Source: an uncultured Opitutales bacterium
GTDB lineage: Bacteria > Verrucomicrobiota > Verrucomicrobiia > Opitutales > Intestinicryptomonadaceae
Direction of reading: 5' to 3'
NCBI GenBank assembly: GCA_944389915.1
Contig: CALXOC010000022.1
Span: 1 to 32,349, forward strand
DNA: 32,349 nt
Shown here: positions 16,735 through 25,442 of the stretch, piece by piece
Position numbering within the stretch: position 1 is the stretch's first letter
Layout: every line of letters starts with the position of its first letter
Made by a program: the position numbers and the translations under genes
Notes under the pieces: generated by a model
Seen by the model: the letters and a program-made list of their open reading frames with translations, nothing else
Database searches by the model: none
Told to the model about the DNA's origin: nothing

Positions 16735-18171
16735 ATGTCAGAAGAAGAGACCCAGCCTTCCCAAGAAGTAGTCGAAGAAAAGATAAAAGACCTCGACCCT
16801 CGTTTTATCAGACAAATAGAGAACGCAGAAAAATCAATAGATAAAAATCCGGCTTACGCCATAGATATTTGCTGTACGGTTCTCAATAAACATCCGTCAT
16901 GCTCCGACGTGCGCAAGATATTGCGCCAAGCCCAAATGAAAAAATACGGCAAGGGCAATTTTGCGGCGAAATTGACAGCCGATATAAACGGGGCATTGTT
17001 CTCGATGAAAGCCGCAAAGCAGATAAAGAGCGGCCAAGCTCTCGACGTTCTCAAAGACGCGGAAAAGCTCCTCAACACATGCCCTGTAAACGTGTCGGTG
17101 CTGCGTTCCTTGGCAATGGCGGCCGAAACGCTGCAATTCTGGGGGACGGCGGCAGCTGCGTACCAGACCATAGCGCAAATACAGCCGAATAACGATAAGA
17201 ACCTAATAGCTTTGGGCACCGCGCTTGTAAAAAATAAGCAGCCGGACGAGGCCATGCAGGTTTGCGAAATAATCTTAAAGAGAAATCCCGCAAACGGCGA
17301 CGCCCAGGCTCTGGCAAGAAGCGCCTCCGTTGTAAAGACCGAGGAACAGGGCAAATGGAACGAGGACAAGAGCGCGACTGAAAAGGTAAAAGACGCCCAG
17401 GCGACGCTCGACCGCGAAAAGGAAACCAGCTCCGCAAACGACGAGGAAACCCTAAGCCGCTTTGTGGAAAGATTAAAGGCGCAAATAGCCACGGATCCGG
17501 AAAACATAAACCTCTACCGTGAAATATGCGGGAACCTCCGCACCTTAAAGCGCTTTGACGAAGCTCTCGACTATGTCCGCCAAGCCCGGCAGCAGCCCCT
17601 TGGAAAGGGCGACACCACTTTTGAAAAGATGGAGCAGGATTTCATGGTCGCATCAATGGACCAGCGCATATCCGCCCTTGGAAAGGAACTGGAATCAAGT
17701 CCAAATCCCGAAAAGGAAAAGGAGCTTTCCGAACTAAAGAGGAAGGAGCACGATTTCAAACTCCAAAACACCAAAGCGATGGTCGAGCGCTACCCCAACG
17801 ACTTCAACTACCGCTTTATACTCGGGCAGTTGCTCTTTGAAGACGGACTTCTCGACGACGCCATAATGCAGTTCCAAATATCGCAGAGAAATCCGAAGGT
17901 TCGTTTGCAATCGCTATTGTACTTGGGGCGTGCCTTTACGATGGGCAAAAAGTACGACCTCGCCGTGGACCAGTTGAAAACGGCAAAAAAAGAGGCCAAA
18001 ATTATGAACGACGCCAAAAAGGAAATCATATACGAATTGGCGACTGCCTACGAACTCATGGGCAAGAGCGAACCCGCCTTTGAGGAGTACAAGGAAATAT
18101 ATTCCTCAGACATCTCATACAAGGATGTTGCCAACAAAATTAACGATTACTACGCCAAGAAAAACTCTTAA
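16735..18171 (+). CDS. Tetratricopeptide-repeat protein, cytoplasmic, unknown role
   Basis: A 478-residue protein without signal peptide or membrane segment, made mostly of TPR-like helical pairs. Recognisable units lie at about 37-66, 155-200 (ALGTALVKNKQPDEAMQVCE), 247-285 (NLRTLKRFDEALDYVRQARQ) and 345-470 (LGQLLFEDGLLDDAIMQFQI, then YLGRAFTMGKKYDLAVDQLK and ELATAYELMGKSEPAFEEYK). A charged, probably coiled section (about 205-245, and 300-345 with many Lys/Glu) splits the array. The end, FEEYKEIYSSDISYKDVANK, is a common terminal TPR pattern. TPR proteins scaffold protein contacts; the partner is not evident. It is probably monocistronic, with its own possible promoter and a strong terminator. 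Confidence 0.85.
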   Translation: MSEEETQPSQEVVEEKIKDLDPRFIRQIENAEKSIDKNPAYAIDICCTVLNKHPSCSDVRKILRQAQMKKYGKGNFAAKLTADINGALFSMKAAKQIKSGQALDVLKDAEKLLNTCPVNVSVLRSLAMAAETLQFWGTAAAAYQTIAQIQPNNDKNLIALGTALVKNKQPDEAMQVCEIILKRNPANGDAQALARSASVVKTEEQGKWNEDKSATEKVKDAQATLDREKETSSANDEETLSRFVERLKAQIATDPENINLYREICGNLRTLKRFDEALDYVRQARQQPLGKGDTTFEKMEQDFMVASMDQRISALGKELESSPNPEKEKELSELKRKEHDFKLQNTKAMVERYPNDFNYRFILGQLLFEDGLLDDAIMQFQISQRNPKVRLQSLLYLGRAFTMGKKYDLAVDQLKTAKKEAKIMNDAKKEIIYELATAYELMGKSEPAFEEYKEIYSSDISYKDVANKINDYYAKKNS

Positions 18172-18193
18172 TATTCCGCATGCTATTTGCATG

Positions 18194-18225
18194 GAGGGCG
18201 CCTTAAACAGGGCGCCCTCTTTTTT
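18194..18225 (+). terminator. Rho-independent terminator of the TPR gene
   Basis: A perfect 9-bp GC-rich stem (GAGGGCGCC at 18194-18202, GGCGCCCTC at 18211-18219) with an 8-nt loop is followed directly by six T (18220-18225). It lies 22 bp after the TPR stop codon. This is the clearest intrinsic terminator in the window. Confidence 0.93.
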
Positions 18226-18238
18226 ATGCGATTTGAAT

Positions 18239-18273
18239 AAAAAAACAGTCCTCCATTTTTCGGAGAACTGTTT
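18239..18273 (-). terminator. Rho-independent terminator of clpP
   Basis: Read on the minus strand, a stem of 7 bp, one mismatch and 4 bp (AAACAGT at 18267-18273 pairing with ACTGTTT at 18243-18249, CTCC with GGAG inside, 7-nt loop) runs into seven T (complement of 18239-18245). It lies about 50 bp after the clpP stop and faces the TPR terminator, so the two convergent units end back to back. Confidence 0.8.
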
Positions 18274-18323
18274 ACAGCGAAATTTAGCGTGGAGTTAAAA
18301 TCGATGTTTTCCCCGCGCAACGC

Positions 18324-18911
18324 TTACAGCTCTGTAACGATGGCGTCGGCCAAGCCGTAGTCTATGGCCTCTTTTGCAGTCATAAAGAAGTCTCTGTCGG
18401 TATCCTCAGAAATTTTTTCGATAGACTGCCCCGAAGCTTCGGCAAGAATTCTATTTAGCTCCTCCCTCATGCGTTCAAGCTCCTTTGCCTGAATGTGCAT
18501 GTCGACGGCCGTACCGCTCATCTCTCCCATAATCAGGGGCTGGTGAATCATGACCCTTGCGCTCGGGAACAAGAAGCGCTTTCCCTTTGGCGCGGCGCTG
18601 AGCAATATTGAGCCCATGCTCATGGCAATTCCCGTAACTACAACCTTAACGGGGGCCTTGATAAGCTTCATGGTGTCGTATATGGACATTCCGGCGCTGA
18701 TGGAGCCGCCGGGAGTGCTCATATAAAAAGTTATCTCCTTTTCATGGTCGAGCATGTCGAGATAAAGGAGTTTTTCCACTATATCGGCCGCGGTTTCGTC
18801 GGTTACTGAGTCCCACAGGAAAATCTTTCTCTCTTTGAGAAAACTCTTCTTTATCTCATTGGAAAGCGGAGAGCTTGCCGAATCTTTTTTCTGTTCGCAT
18901 TCTTCATTCAT
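18324..18911 (-). CDS. clpP: ATP-dependent Clp protease proteolytic subunit ClpP
   Basis: Barrel-forming serine peptidase that works with ClpX or ClpA/C unfoldases. The catalytic triad is intact: Ser98 in AMSMGS, His123 in MIHQPL and Asp174 in TDRDFF. The oxyanion-side STPGGS (65-70) and GMSIYDTM (74-81) are also standard. The N-terminal part is unlike housekeeping ClpP: the axial-loop segment is polar (NEECEQKKDSASSPLSNE) and the usual IFLGEPIDD reads IFLWDSVTDE. It may therefore be one of several ClpP paralogues with altered gating; no clpX or tig is adjacent. It starts 8 bp after metW without a Shine-Dalgarno sequence and ends at a good terminator. Confidence 0.92.
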   Translation of the reverse strand: MNEECEQKKDSASSPLSNEIKKSFLKERKIFLWDSVTDETAADIVEKLLYLDMLDHEKEITFYMSTPGGSISAGMSIYDTMKLIKAPVKVVVTGIAMSMGSILLSAAPKGKRFLFPSARVMIHQPLIMGEMSGTAVDMHIQAKELERMREELNRILAEASGQSIEKISEDTDRDFFMTAKEAIDYGLADAIVTEL

Positions 18912-18919
18912 AATCTTAA

Positions 18920-19540
18920 CTATTTTGAAATTTCAAATATCGCATAACCCGACATCAAATTGGGCATAAAGCGGCATGGAGTGCGCCAATCGGCGCGCAG
19001 ACAGTGGAGTCTGTTTATTTTTATATCGTTCTTCCGGCAGAAATTCTTAAAGGATTTGACCGAAATAGGATTGACCGGACGCGACGCCTCCCAATATTCG
19101 GGGAAAACTTCGTTTACAATTCTGTCTCCCGTAAACAGCACGGCAAGGCGGTTTCGCCAATATGCGTGGTTCACAAAGCCCACGGCTACATGGCGCGCAA
19201 CGCGCAGCGATTCAAAAACCACTTCGCTTGCGTTTTCAAGCTCCGGAAGCGTCCGCGAACACACTATCCAGTCAAAGCTTTTGTCATCAAAAGAAGACAA
19301 AAGTTCCATAATATCTCCGTGATAGGCGTTCACGCCCCGCCTTATTGCGCGGGTTATCTTTTCAAAATCCAAATCCACACCCACCGCATACACTTCCTTG
19401 AGGCGCATGAGTTCGCTCAGGAGAATCCCCCTGCCGCATCCGAGGTCGAGAACGCTCTCGCCCCTCCCGACCCACGCGCTTATGGCATCGAGTTCTATCT
19501 TTCGCTTTGTGCGCGACTTCTCAAATTTTTCGTCAGACAT
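18920..19540 (-). CDS. metW: MetW-like SAM-dependent methyltransferase-fold protein
   Basis: MetW proteins pair with MetX in methionine synthesis; in several proteobacteria MetW is needed for full homoserine acyltransferase activity. The Rossmann SAM-binding motif VLDLGCGRGILL is at about 30-41, followed by VGVDLDFEKI (motif II) and FDWIVCSRTLPELENA (motif IV region). The C-terminal RMPN-like end reads CRFMPNLMSGYAIFEI, as in MetW. The frame opens at a TTG at 19558, but the ATG at 19540 is chosen since GGAG lies 10 nt upstream; it then overlaps metX by 8 bp. The metX-metW order and overlap strengthen the assignment. Confidence 0.88.
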   Translation of the reverse strand: MSDEKFEKSRTKRKIELDAISAWVGRGESVLDLGCGRGILLSELMRLKEVYAVGVDLDFEKITRAIRRGVNAYHGDIMELLSSFDDKSFDWIVCSRTLPELENASEVVFESLRVARHVAVGFVNHAYWRNRLAVLFTGDRIVNEVFPEYWEASRPVNPISVKSFKNFCRKNDIKINRLHCLRADWRTPCRFMPNLMSGYAIFEISK

Positions 19541-20675
19541 CGAGAAAGTTCTCCACAAGTTTGTAAAGTTTCGGAGAATGTATTAGAAACGAGTCGTGCC
19601 CGAGGTCGCTTTTTATCTCGGCATAAGAGGCAGTCTTCCCGTTTCTCAACAGGGCTTTTACAATCTCCCTGTTTTGCGCGGGCGGAAATAGCCAGTCCGA
19701 AGTAAAGCCAACCACCAGAAAACGCGCCTTAACGCCGGCAAAAGCCGCCTCAAGGCTGCCGCCGTTCAAGCGCAAATCAAAGAGATCCAAGGCTCTTGTA
19801 AAATACAAATATGTGTTGGCGTCAAAGCGGTTGACAAAGCTCTGACCTTGATAGTGCAGATAGTTTTCTATCTCGAACGACGGCTTAAAAATATCCTCGC
19901 CGCGAATGCTCGTATGCTCGCGTCCGAATTTTCCCTCCAGACCTTTATCCGACAAATACGTTATATGCGCCATCATTCGAGCTATGCCGAGCCCAACGCT
20001 CGGTATGCGCGCAAGCTCGTAATTTCCCCCATTCCACACGGGATCCTGCATGATTGCGCTCCTGCCTACTTCGTTAAAAGCTATAGCCTGCGCGTTTTGG
20101 TGCGAGGTGGTCGCCAAAGCGCATATTCTCTCGGCCCTGTCGGGGAAATCAATCGCCCATTGAAGCGCCTGCATTCCACCCATGGATCCGCCCACCACCA
20201 TGGCAAGTTTGTCTATGCCCAAATGCGAAACCAACCTCTCTTGCACCGCAACCATGTCTTGTATTGTAATTGCGGGAAATTTTAGATTGTAGCGAAAGCC
20301 CGTAAGGGGATCTACGGATGAAGGCCCCGTAGTCCCCCTGCACCCTCCTATGCAATTTGAGCATATTATAAAGTATTTGTTTGTATCGAGGGGCTTATCG
20401 GGTCCTATTATATTGTTCCACCAGCCCGATTTTCTATCATTTATATCATACACTCCGGCGCAATGGTGGTCCCCGGTCAAAGCATGGCAAACCAATATGG
20501 CGTTAGTTTTGTCTGCGTTCAGTCTGCCGTAGGTTTCATATCTGACGTTAAACGAAGACAACTCGCCCCCCAGCTTGAATTTAAGGGGCTTGTCGCAAAA
20601 ATAGTCAGAGGATTCGACTATTCCAACATCGCCGTCATACCTCTTGACATTCCCTATGTCGTCAAAATCGTTCAT
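19533..20675 (-). CDS. metX: Homoserine O-acetyltransferase (MetX, alpha/beta hydrolase)
   Basis: Acylates homoserine in the first committed step of methionine synthesis. The alpha/beta-hydrolase triad is visible: nucleophile Ser164 in GGSMGGMQALQWA, Asp327 in TSDWLFPP and His360 in DLGHDSFL. The substrate region NCIGGCRGTTGPSS and the start SFNVRYETYGRLN are diagnostic for MetX. Length from the ATG at 20675 is 380. A GTG at 20696 in the same frame would add seven residues; neither start has a clear Shine-Dalgarno sequence. Acetyl versus succinyl specificity cannot be decided by eye. It is followed by metW with overlap. Confidence 0.93.
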   Translation of the reverse strand: MNDFDDIGNVKRYDGDVGIVESSDYFCDKPLKFKLGGELSSFNVRYETYGRLNADKTNAILVCHALTGDHHCAGVYDINDRKSGWWNNIIGPDKPLDTNKYFIICSNCIGGCRGTTGPSSVDPLTGFRYNLKFPAITIQDMVAVQERLVSHLGIDKLAMVVGGSMGGMQALQWAIDFPDRAERICALATTSHQNAQAIAFNEVGRSAIMQDPVWNGGNYELARIPSVGLGIARMMAHITYLSDKGLEGKFGREHTSIRGEDIFKPSFEIENYLHYQGQSFVNRFDANTYLYFTRALDLFDLRLNGGSLEAAFAGVKARFLVVGFTSDWLFPPAQNREIVKALLRNGKTASYAEIKSDLGHDSFLIHSPKLYKLVENFLDV

Positions 20676-20711
20676 TAAATGCGCATAAGCTCGCACATTT
20701 TCGCCACATCT

Positions 20712-21887
20712 TCAACCGTTTTTTTGCCCCAAATCCCCCTTTGAGTTCGTCGGGGCGGAACTATCCTTCGGGCCTTCCGAAATCGCCTTTGGAAGGGGCC
20801 GGCGCGAAAGCAACTTAGACTCCGCGGCGCGGACTATGTCCGCAGACATGCGCTCGGCGGGAACATGTAATTTCAATATCTTATCGCCCCGCCTAATCTT
20901 GAAAACCGCCGTTTCCCCCGGCCTCACAAAAAATGTGAAGTTTCTCAATTCGGTGTTGTTGGAAACTTCTTTCGCATTTATTTCCAAAATTACGTCGCCC
21001 TCCATAAAACCGGACCTCTTCGCGGGGGCGTTTTCGGCCACCAGACTTACCACAAGTTTGGACCCCGTTGGAGAATCGACATCTTCGGTGCGCAGCCCAA
21101 ACCAACTGTATACGGGTTCTCCGCACAAAATGATGTCGTCGCGTATCTTTGCCGCCGCTTTCGCGGGAATAATAAAGCTTCCGCCCGCTTCGGGTATTGC
21201 CGCAACCGCCATGCCCGCAAATTTTCCCGACAGTTCGAATACCGGCCCGCCTATGGAACCCTGAATTGCGGCAATGTTGGTTCTAATATAAACAGTTGGC
21301 AAAAAAGTTCCGCCAAACTCTATATTGCGCCCCAAGGCCAGTCCCATTCGAGGAGATACCGGCATGCCGAGTTCGTATGAAAGCATGGCAAGCAGCGACG
21401 CCGTGCGCGGAAGCTCGGCGGAAGGGTCGATTGCCACAAAAGGAGCCTTGTTTTTCTTAAATAGTCCAGAGCTCACCTTGACAAGCGATACTGTTGTCAA
21501 GGGATCGTATCCCGAACATTCTGCATCGAACAAAACTCCCCTCCATTCAACCCATAATTTCTGAGCGGAATACGTTACATACGCGCTTGTCATAACGTGC
21601 CCGTCCGCGCTTATCAGAAATCCCGTGCCGGCCTCGAGTATTGTCCGCTTTGCGCCCGAATCTTCGCTTATCTCTTTTTGCGCGTACACCTTCACTACGG
21701 AATCTTTGTTATTTTCAAAAACCGAAAACAGCTGTTTTTGCAAACTTTCAAATCCAGAGTTGAGGGCGCTGCCCACCGCGGCGCCGCAAACGCGGCCCGA
21801 CCCTCCATCAGCGTTCGCAATAGGGCAAGCCATACAAAGCGCGGCAAGCGCAAAAGGCGGAAAGACTGTAGATAATAAATTTTTCAT
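20712..21887 (-). CDS. Exported HtrA-like protein with trypsin-fold and PDZ domain, catalytic triad lost
   Basis: Resembles DegP/HtrA periplasmic proteases: a signal peptide (MKNLLSTVFPPFALAALCMA), a trypsin-like domain (about 65-255) and one PDZ domain (about 265-345, with GFMEGDVILEINAKEVSNN). The three catalytic positions are not conserved. TNNHVV reads TSAYVT (His to Tyr103), DPxTDLAVLK reads DPLTTVSLVK (Asp to Thr132), and GNSGGP reads GSIGGP (Ser to Ile212), so proteolysis is unlikely. The fold and PDZ domain are kept, which suggests a binding, chaperone-like or regulatory role in the periplasm. The ATG at 21887 gives the best signal peptide; an ATG at 21905 has GGGA touching it and would add six residues. 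It lies 36 bp before metX on the same strand. Confidence 0.82.
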   Translation of the reverse strand: MKNLLSTVFPPFALAALCMACPIANADGGSGRVCGAAVGSALNSGFESLQKQLFSVFENNKDSVVKVYAQKEISEDSGAKRTILEAGTGFLISADGHVMTSAYVTYSAQKLWVEWRGVLFDAECSGYDPLTTVSLVKVSSGLFKKNKAPFVAIDPSAELPRTASLLAMLSYELGMPVSPRMGLALGRNIEFGGTFLPTVYIRTNIAAIQGSIGGPVFELSGKFAGMAVAAIPEAGGSFIIPAKAAAKIRDDIILCGEPVYSWFGLRTEDVDSPTGSKLVVSLVAENAPAKRSGFMEGDVILEINAKEVSNNTELRNFTFFVRPGETAVFKIRRGDKILKLHVPAERMSADIVRAAESKLLSRRPLPKAISEGPKDSSAPTNSKGDLGQKNG

Positions 21888-22025
21888 ATAATAGGCAACG
21901 TCCATTCCCGCAATCCGTGGGAGTGGCAAGTCCGTTTTAGTTTTAGACTCTATAAGGCTTGAAAACGTTCGCCTGAAAATTGTTTGTAGGATTTAAGCAA
22001 AATATAAAAAACGCCGGCACAAATG

Positions 22026-22051
22026 AAAAAAATGCGGCTGGACTTTCAGCC
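22026..22051 (-). terminator. Probable intrinsic terminator of hemB
   Basis: On the minus strand a 5-bp stem (GGCTG/CAGCC, 6-nt loop, 22036-22051) is followed by GCA and seven T (complement of 22026-22032). The upstream arm overlaps the hemB stop codon (22046-22048). The stem is short, so strength is uncertain. The remaining 21930-22025 gap before the HtrA-like gene shows no other clear element. Confidence 0.5.
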
Positions 22052-23074
22052 CAAGCGCGTATTTTTTATGTAATCTTGGGCAAAATAAGTCAGAATAATA
22101 TCAGCCCCGGCGCGCTTTATAGCTACAAGAGACTCGTTGCGCGCCCTGTTTAAATCTATCCACCCCTTGTCAGCCGCGGCGCGTATCATGGCGTATTCGC
22201 CCGAAACCTGATAGGCCGCAACGGGAAGATTCGTGCTTTCCTTCACCTTCGATATTATGTCGAGATAGGGCCCGGCGGGTTTTACCATAACAATATCCGC
22301 CCCTTCTTGCTCGTCGAGAAGCACCTCCCGCAGCGCCTCACGGGCATTCGACGGATTCAGTTGATAGCCGCGCTTGTCAAGATACTTTTTCTTTCCGCCC
22401 TTGCCCTGCGCGGGAGCGGAACCTATGGCGTCTCTAAACGGGCCGTAAAACGCCGACGCGTACTTTGCGCTGTAGGCCATAATTGCGGTGTTTTGGAAAT
22501 CGCATTCGTCGAGAGCGGCGCGTATGGCGCCTATGCGCCCGTCCATCATGTCCGACGGCGCAACTATGTCAGCCCCCGCCCGGGCGGCCATTAGAGCCAT
22601 TCCGGAAAGAACCTCGACAGTTTCGTCGTTCAATATCGACGCTCCGTCGGGAGCCAATATTCCGTCGTGCCCGTGGGAAGTGTATGGGTCCAACGCTATG
22701 TCGGCGGCAACAAGCATTTCCGGAAAACGCCTCTTGACGGCTGAAATTGCCCTGTTTGCAAGAGACTTTTCGTTTAACGCTTCATCGGCATTCGGGCTTT
22801 TTAAGCGGGTCGGGACCTGCGGGAATGGAGCAATAGCCCTTATTCCGGAATTCAACGCAGACTCGCAAAGCCTTAGGAGAGAATCTATTGTGTGCCTTGC
22901 CACTCCCGGCATAGAAGTTATTTTTTCAGCACCGCTCTTGCCTTCTTTCAAGAAGACGGGCAAAATTAAATCCGAAGCCTCCACTCGGGTTTCAGCGCAC
23001 AGTTCGAGCATAGCTTCGCTGCGCCTCAATCTGCGGGGCCTTTGTTTTATATCGAGCTTGAAATTTTCATTCAT
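22046..23074 (-). CDS. hemB: Delta-aminolevulinic acid dehydratase (porphobilinogen synthase)
   Basis: Condenses two 5-aminolevulinate molecules to porphobilinogen in heme synthesis. The two active-site lysines are K204 in YSAKYASAFYGPF and K265 in MVKPAGPYLD. The metal loop reads DIALDPYTSHGHDG (125-138): Asp replaces the Cys ligands of zinc enzymes, so this is the magnesium-type form seen in Pseudomonas and plants. Length from the ATG at 23074 is 342. The frame stays open 138 codons further upstream, but that stretch is antisense to cysS and has no HemB similarity, so it is excluded. Only 43 bp separate this start from the divergent cysS start. Confidence 0.94.
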   Translation of the reverse strand: MNENFKLDIKQRPRRLRRSEAMLELCAETRVEASDLILPVFLKEGKSGAEKITSMPGVARHTIDSLLRLCESALNSGIRAIAPFPQVPTRLKSPNADEALNEKSLANRAISAVKRRFPEMLVAADIALDPYTSHGHDGILAPDGASILNDETVEVLSGMALMAARAGADIVAPSDMMDGRIGAIRAALDECDFQNTAIMAYSAKYASAFYGPFRDAIGSAPAQGKGGKKKYLDKRGYQLNPSNAREALREVLLDEQEGADIVMVKPAGPYLDIISKVKESTNLPVAAYQVSGEYAMIRAAADKGWIDLNRARNESLVAIKRAGADIILTYFAQDYIKNTRLG

Positions 23075-23117
23075 TGTGTTTTGATAAAAAGCCGAAATAA
23101 AAAAAATCGCAATCAAA

Positions 23118-24536
23118 ATGAAGCCCAGCATAACCAATACCCTCTCAAGAAAGAAAGAGGAATTGATCCCCTCCGAAGCCGCATTTAAGATGTACTGCTG
23201 CGGCCCGACGGTATATGGCCCGGCGCACATAGGCAATTTTAGGACTTTCCTTACCCAAGACGTATTGCGCAGAACACTCGAATGCGCGGGAATGGAGGTA
23301 TTGCATGTCCGCAACATAACGGATGTTGACGACAAAACCATACGCGAAAGCCAAAAATTGGGATTGAGCCTGTCGAAATTTACAAGGAAATGGGAGGATA
23401 AATTCCATGCCGACTGCGCAAAGCTAAACATGCTTCCTCCCTCCGTGGAACCTCGGGCAACAGAACATATTTCCGAACAGCTGTCCATGGTTGAAAAACT
23501 TGTCGATACCGGACACGCATACGCAACAAAAGACGGCAGCGTATATTTTAAAATATCAACCTTTGAAAACTACGGCAGGCTCGCCAATCTCGACAGGGAA
23601 CACATGGCGACCCAAATGACCAACTCCGCGGGCGAAGCCAACAACGCCGACGAATACGAGCGCGAAAGCGTGGCGGACTTCGCCCTGTGGAAAGGCAGAA
23701 AACCCGAGGACGGAGACAACTTTTGGAAGTCGCCGTGGGGCGAGGGCCGGCCCGGTTGGCACATAGAATGTTCAGCCATGTCCCGCAAGTATTTGGGAGA
23801 CACATTCGACCTTCACGGGGGCGGAATCGATTTATGCTTTCCGCACCATGAAAATGAAATAGCCCAGAGCGAGTGCGCCACGGGAGCGTCTCCCTATGTC
23901 AGATATTGGTTTCACAGCGCCCACCTTATGGTAGAGGGGGAGAAAATGTCCAAGAGCCTCGGCAATCTCTTCACCTTAGACGACCTATTAAAGAAAGGAT
24001 ACACTCCCCAGCAGATAAGATACGCATTGATATCGGGCCATTACCGCCAACAGCTGAATTTTACATTTAAAAGCCTCGACGACGCGAAAAGCGCTTTGTC
24101 AAAGCTACGAAAGGGAGTGTCATCGACATTAAAGGAAGCCGGCATGTCTGAGGAAGAATTCAATAAGCTCATAAAACCCGGAGCCGAATTTGCGGGGACA
24201 ATCTTTGAAGGCGCATGGAATGCCATGTGCGACGATCTCAACGTGCCACGCGCTCTCGGAGAAATATTTGCGGCATTGGGAAAGTTTGGCGGTAAAACCG
24301 CGGACATAAAAGCTCTGGGGTCAATGTTATACGCATTTGGCTTAGATATATTTGCCGACAATTCGGAAAAAGCGGAAGAAATTCCGGCCGAAATTTCTGA
24401 CATGGCCCGCCGCAGATGGGAGGCGAAACAAGCCCGCAATTTTGCCCTTGCAGACGAACTTAGAAAAAGTATTGCTGATGCGGGCTGGACAGTCTTTGAT
24501 AGCAAAGACGGGTTTGATATAAAAAAATCTCAATAG
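23118..24536 (+). CDS. cysS: Cysteinyl-tRNA synthetase
   Basis: Class I aminoacyl-tRNA synthetase charging tRNA-Cys. The 472-residue protein carries the HIGH-type motif PAHIGN (35-40), KMSKS (276-280), and zinc ligands Cys28, Cys218 (HIECSAM), His243 and Glu247 (FPHHENE). The C-terminal anticodon-binding helices include [19 protein letters not shown]-like sequence ([20 protein letters not shown]), typical of CysRS. The ATG at 23118 has no Shine-Dalgarno sequence. It appears to lead the plus-strand run that continues into ispH 7 bp later. Confidence 0.96.
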   Translation: MKPSITNTLSRKKEELIPSEAAFKMYCCGPTVYGPAHIGNFRTFLTQDVLRRTLECAGMEVLHVRNITDVDDKTIRESQKLGLSLSKFTRKWEDKFHADCAKLNMLPPSVEPRATEHISEQLSMVEKLVDTGHAYATKDGSVYFKISTFENYGRLANLDREHMATQMTNSAGEANNADEYERESVADFALWKGRKPEDGDNFWKSPWGEGRPGWHIECSAMSRKYLGDTFDLHGGGIDLCFPHHENEIAQSECATGASPYVRYWFHSAHLMVEGEKMSKSLGNLFTLDDLLKKGYTPQQIRYALISGHYRQQLNFTFKSLDDAKSALSKLRKGVSSTLKEAGMSEEEFNKLIKPGAEFAGTIFEGAWNAMCDDLNVPRALGEIFAALGKFGGKTADIKALGSMLYAFGLDIFADNSEKAEEIPAEISDMARRRWEAKQARNFALADELRKSIADAGWTVFDSKDGFDIKKSQ

Positions 24537-24543
24537 GCTACAA

Positions 24544-25419
24544 ATGAAAGTAATAAGGGCAAAAAGTGCGGGATTTTGCTTTGGCGTGGAGCGCGCCATA
24601 GGAATAGCCACAACCTGCGCGGCCGGCGGCAGATGCAGGGTTTACACCGATGGGCCTCTAATCCACAACAGACAAATGATGGAGCGCCTTGCGCAAAACG
24701 GCATACTGGAGATAGGCGACTATAAAAGCGAAAAGAGAATAGACGGCGAACTTGACTTGAGCGGTTCGTCGGACAGCGTATTGGTTTTTAGGGCCCACGG
24801 AGTTTCTCCCGACCGCCGCAAGTATCTCCAGAGCCTGGGCATGCGCTGCAAGGACGCCACATGCCCGGACGTGGGGAAAATTGCGGGCATCATAAAGATG
24901 CATGCGAACAAAAATTACACTACTGTAATCGTCGGAGACCCCGAACATCCCGAAGTCATAGGGCTTCTCGGCTACGCTGGAAACAGGGGCTACGTTGTTA
25001 AGAACAAGGAAAACATAGACGCCCTGCCCGACATAAAGGGAGATATTTGCATGGTATCGCAATCGACAATGTTTACCGACGACTACCGCGAAATTTCCGA
25101 ATATTTTAAATCGCGTTTTCCCAACACCAAGGTGATAGATACCATATGCGGCGCCACTAAAGAACGCCAAAAAGACGTCAACATTCTTGCGCAAAAGGGG
25201 GCGGAAGCAATAATAGTAATAGGCGGAAAACATTCCGCAAACACGGTAAAGCTTGCAATCATGGCCCGGCGCACCGGACTACCCTGCTTTCATATTGAAA
25301 CTCTAAATGAGCTCGATCTCGAATCCATAGGCAAATTCAAAACCGTAGGAGTAACAGCGGGCGCATCTACCCCCGATTTTCTGATAGACGAAGTCTGCAA
25401 CAAACTCGAAAAACTTTAA
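24544..25419 (+). CDS. ispH: 4-hydroxy-3-methylbut-2-enyl diphosphate reductase
   Basis: Last enzyme of the MEP isoprenoid pathway: reduces HMBPP to IPP and DMAPP with an iron-sulfur cluster. The three conserved cluster cysteines are C12 (SAGFCFGVERAI), C107 (DATCPDV) and C202 (DTICGATKERQ). Other family marks are YTDGPLIHN (about 34-42), VFRAHGVSPD (81-90) and GDPEHPEVIG (131-140). The C-terminal GVTAGASTPDFLIDEV is also standard. At 291 residues the length is usual. It follows cysS after 7 bp and precedes the large lipoprotein gene after 23 bp. Confidence 0.96.
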   Translation: MKVIRAKSAGFCFGVERAIGIATTCAAGGRCRVYTDGPLIHNRQMMERLAQNGILEIGDYKSEKRIDGELDLSGSSDSVLVFRAHGVSPDRRKYLQSLGMRCKDATCPDVGKIAGIIKMHANKNYTTVIVGDPEHPEVIGLLGYAGNRGYVVKNKENIDALPDIKGDICMVSQSTMFTDDYREISEYFKSRFPNTKVIDTICGATKERQKDVNILAQKGAEAIIVIGGKHSANTVKLAIMARRTGLPCFHIETLNELDLESIGKFKTVGVTAGASTPDFLIDEVCNKLEKL

Positions 25420-25442
25420 TAATAAAAATCCCTTCCCTAAAA

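Noticed and set aside
23075-23488. 138-codon upstream extension of hemB
   Set aside because: It is antisense to the 5' part of cysS, has no family similarity, and HemB proteins begin near the ATG at 23074.
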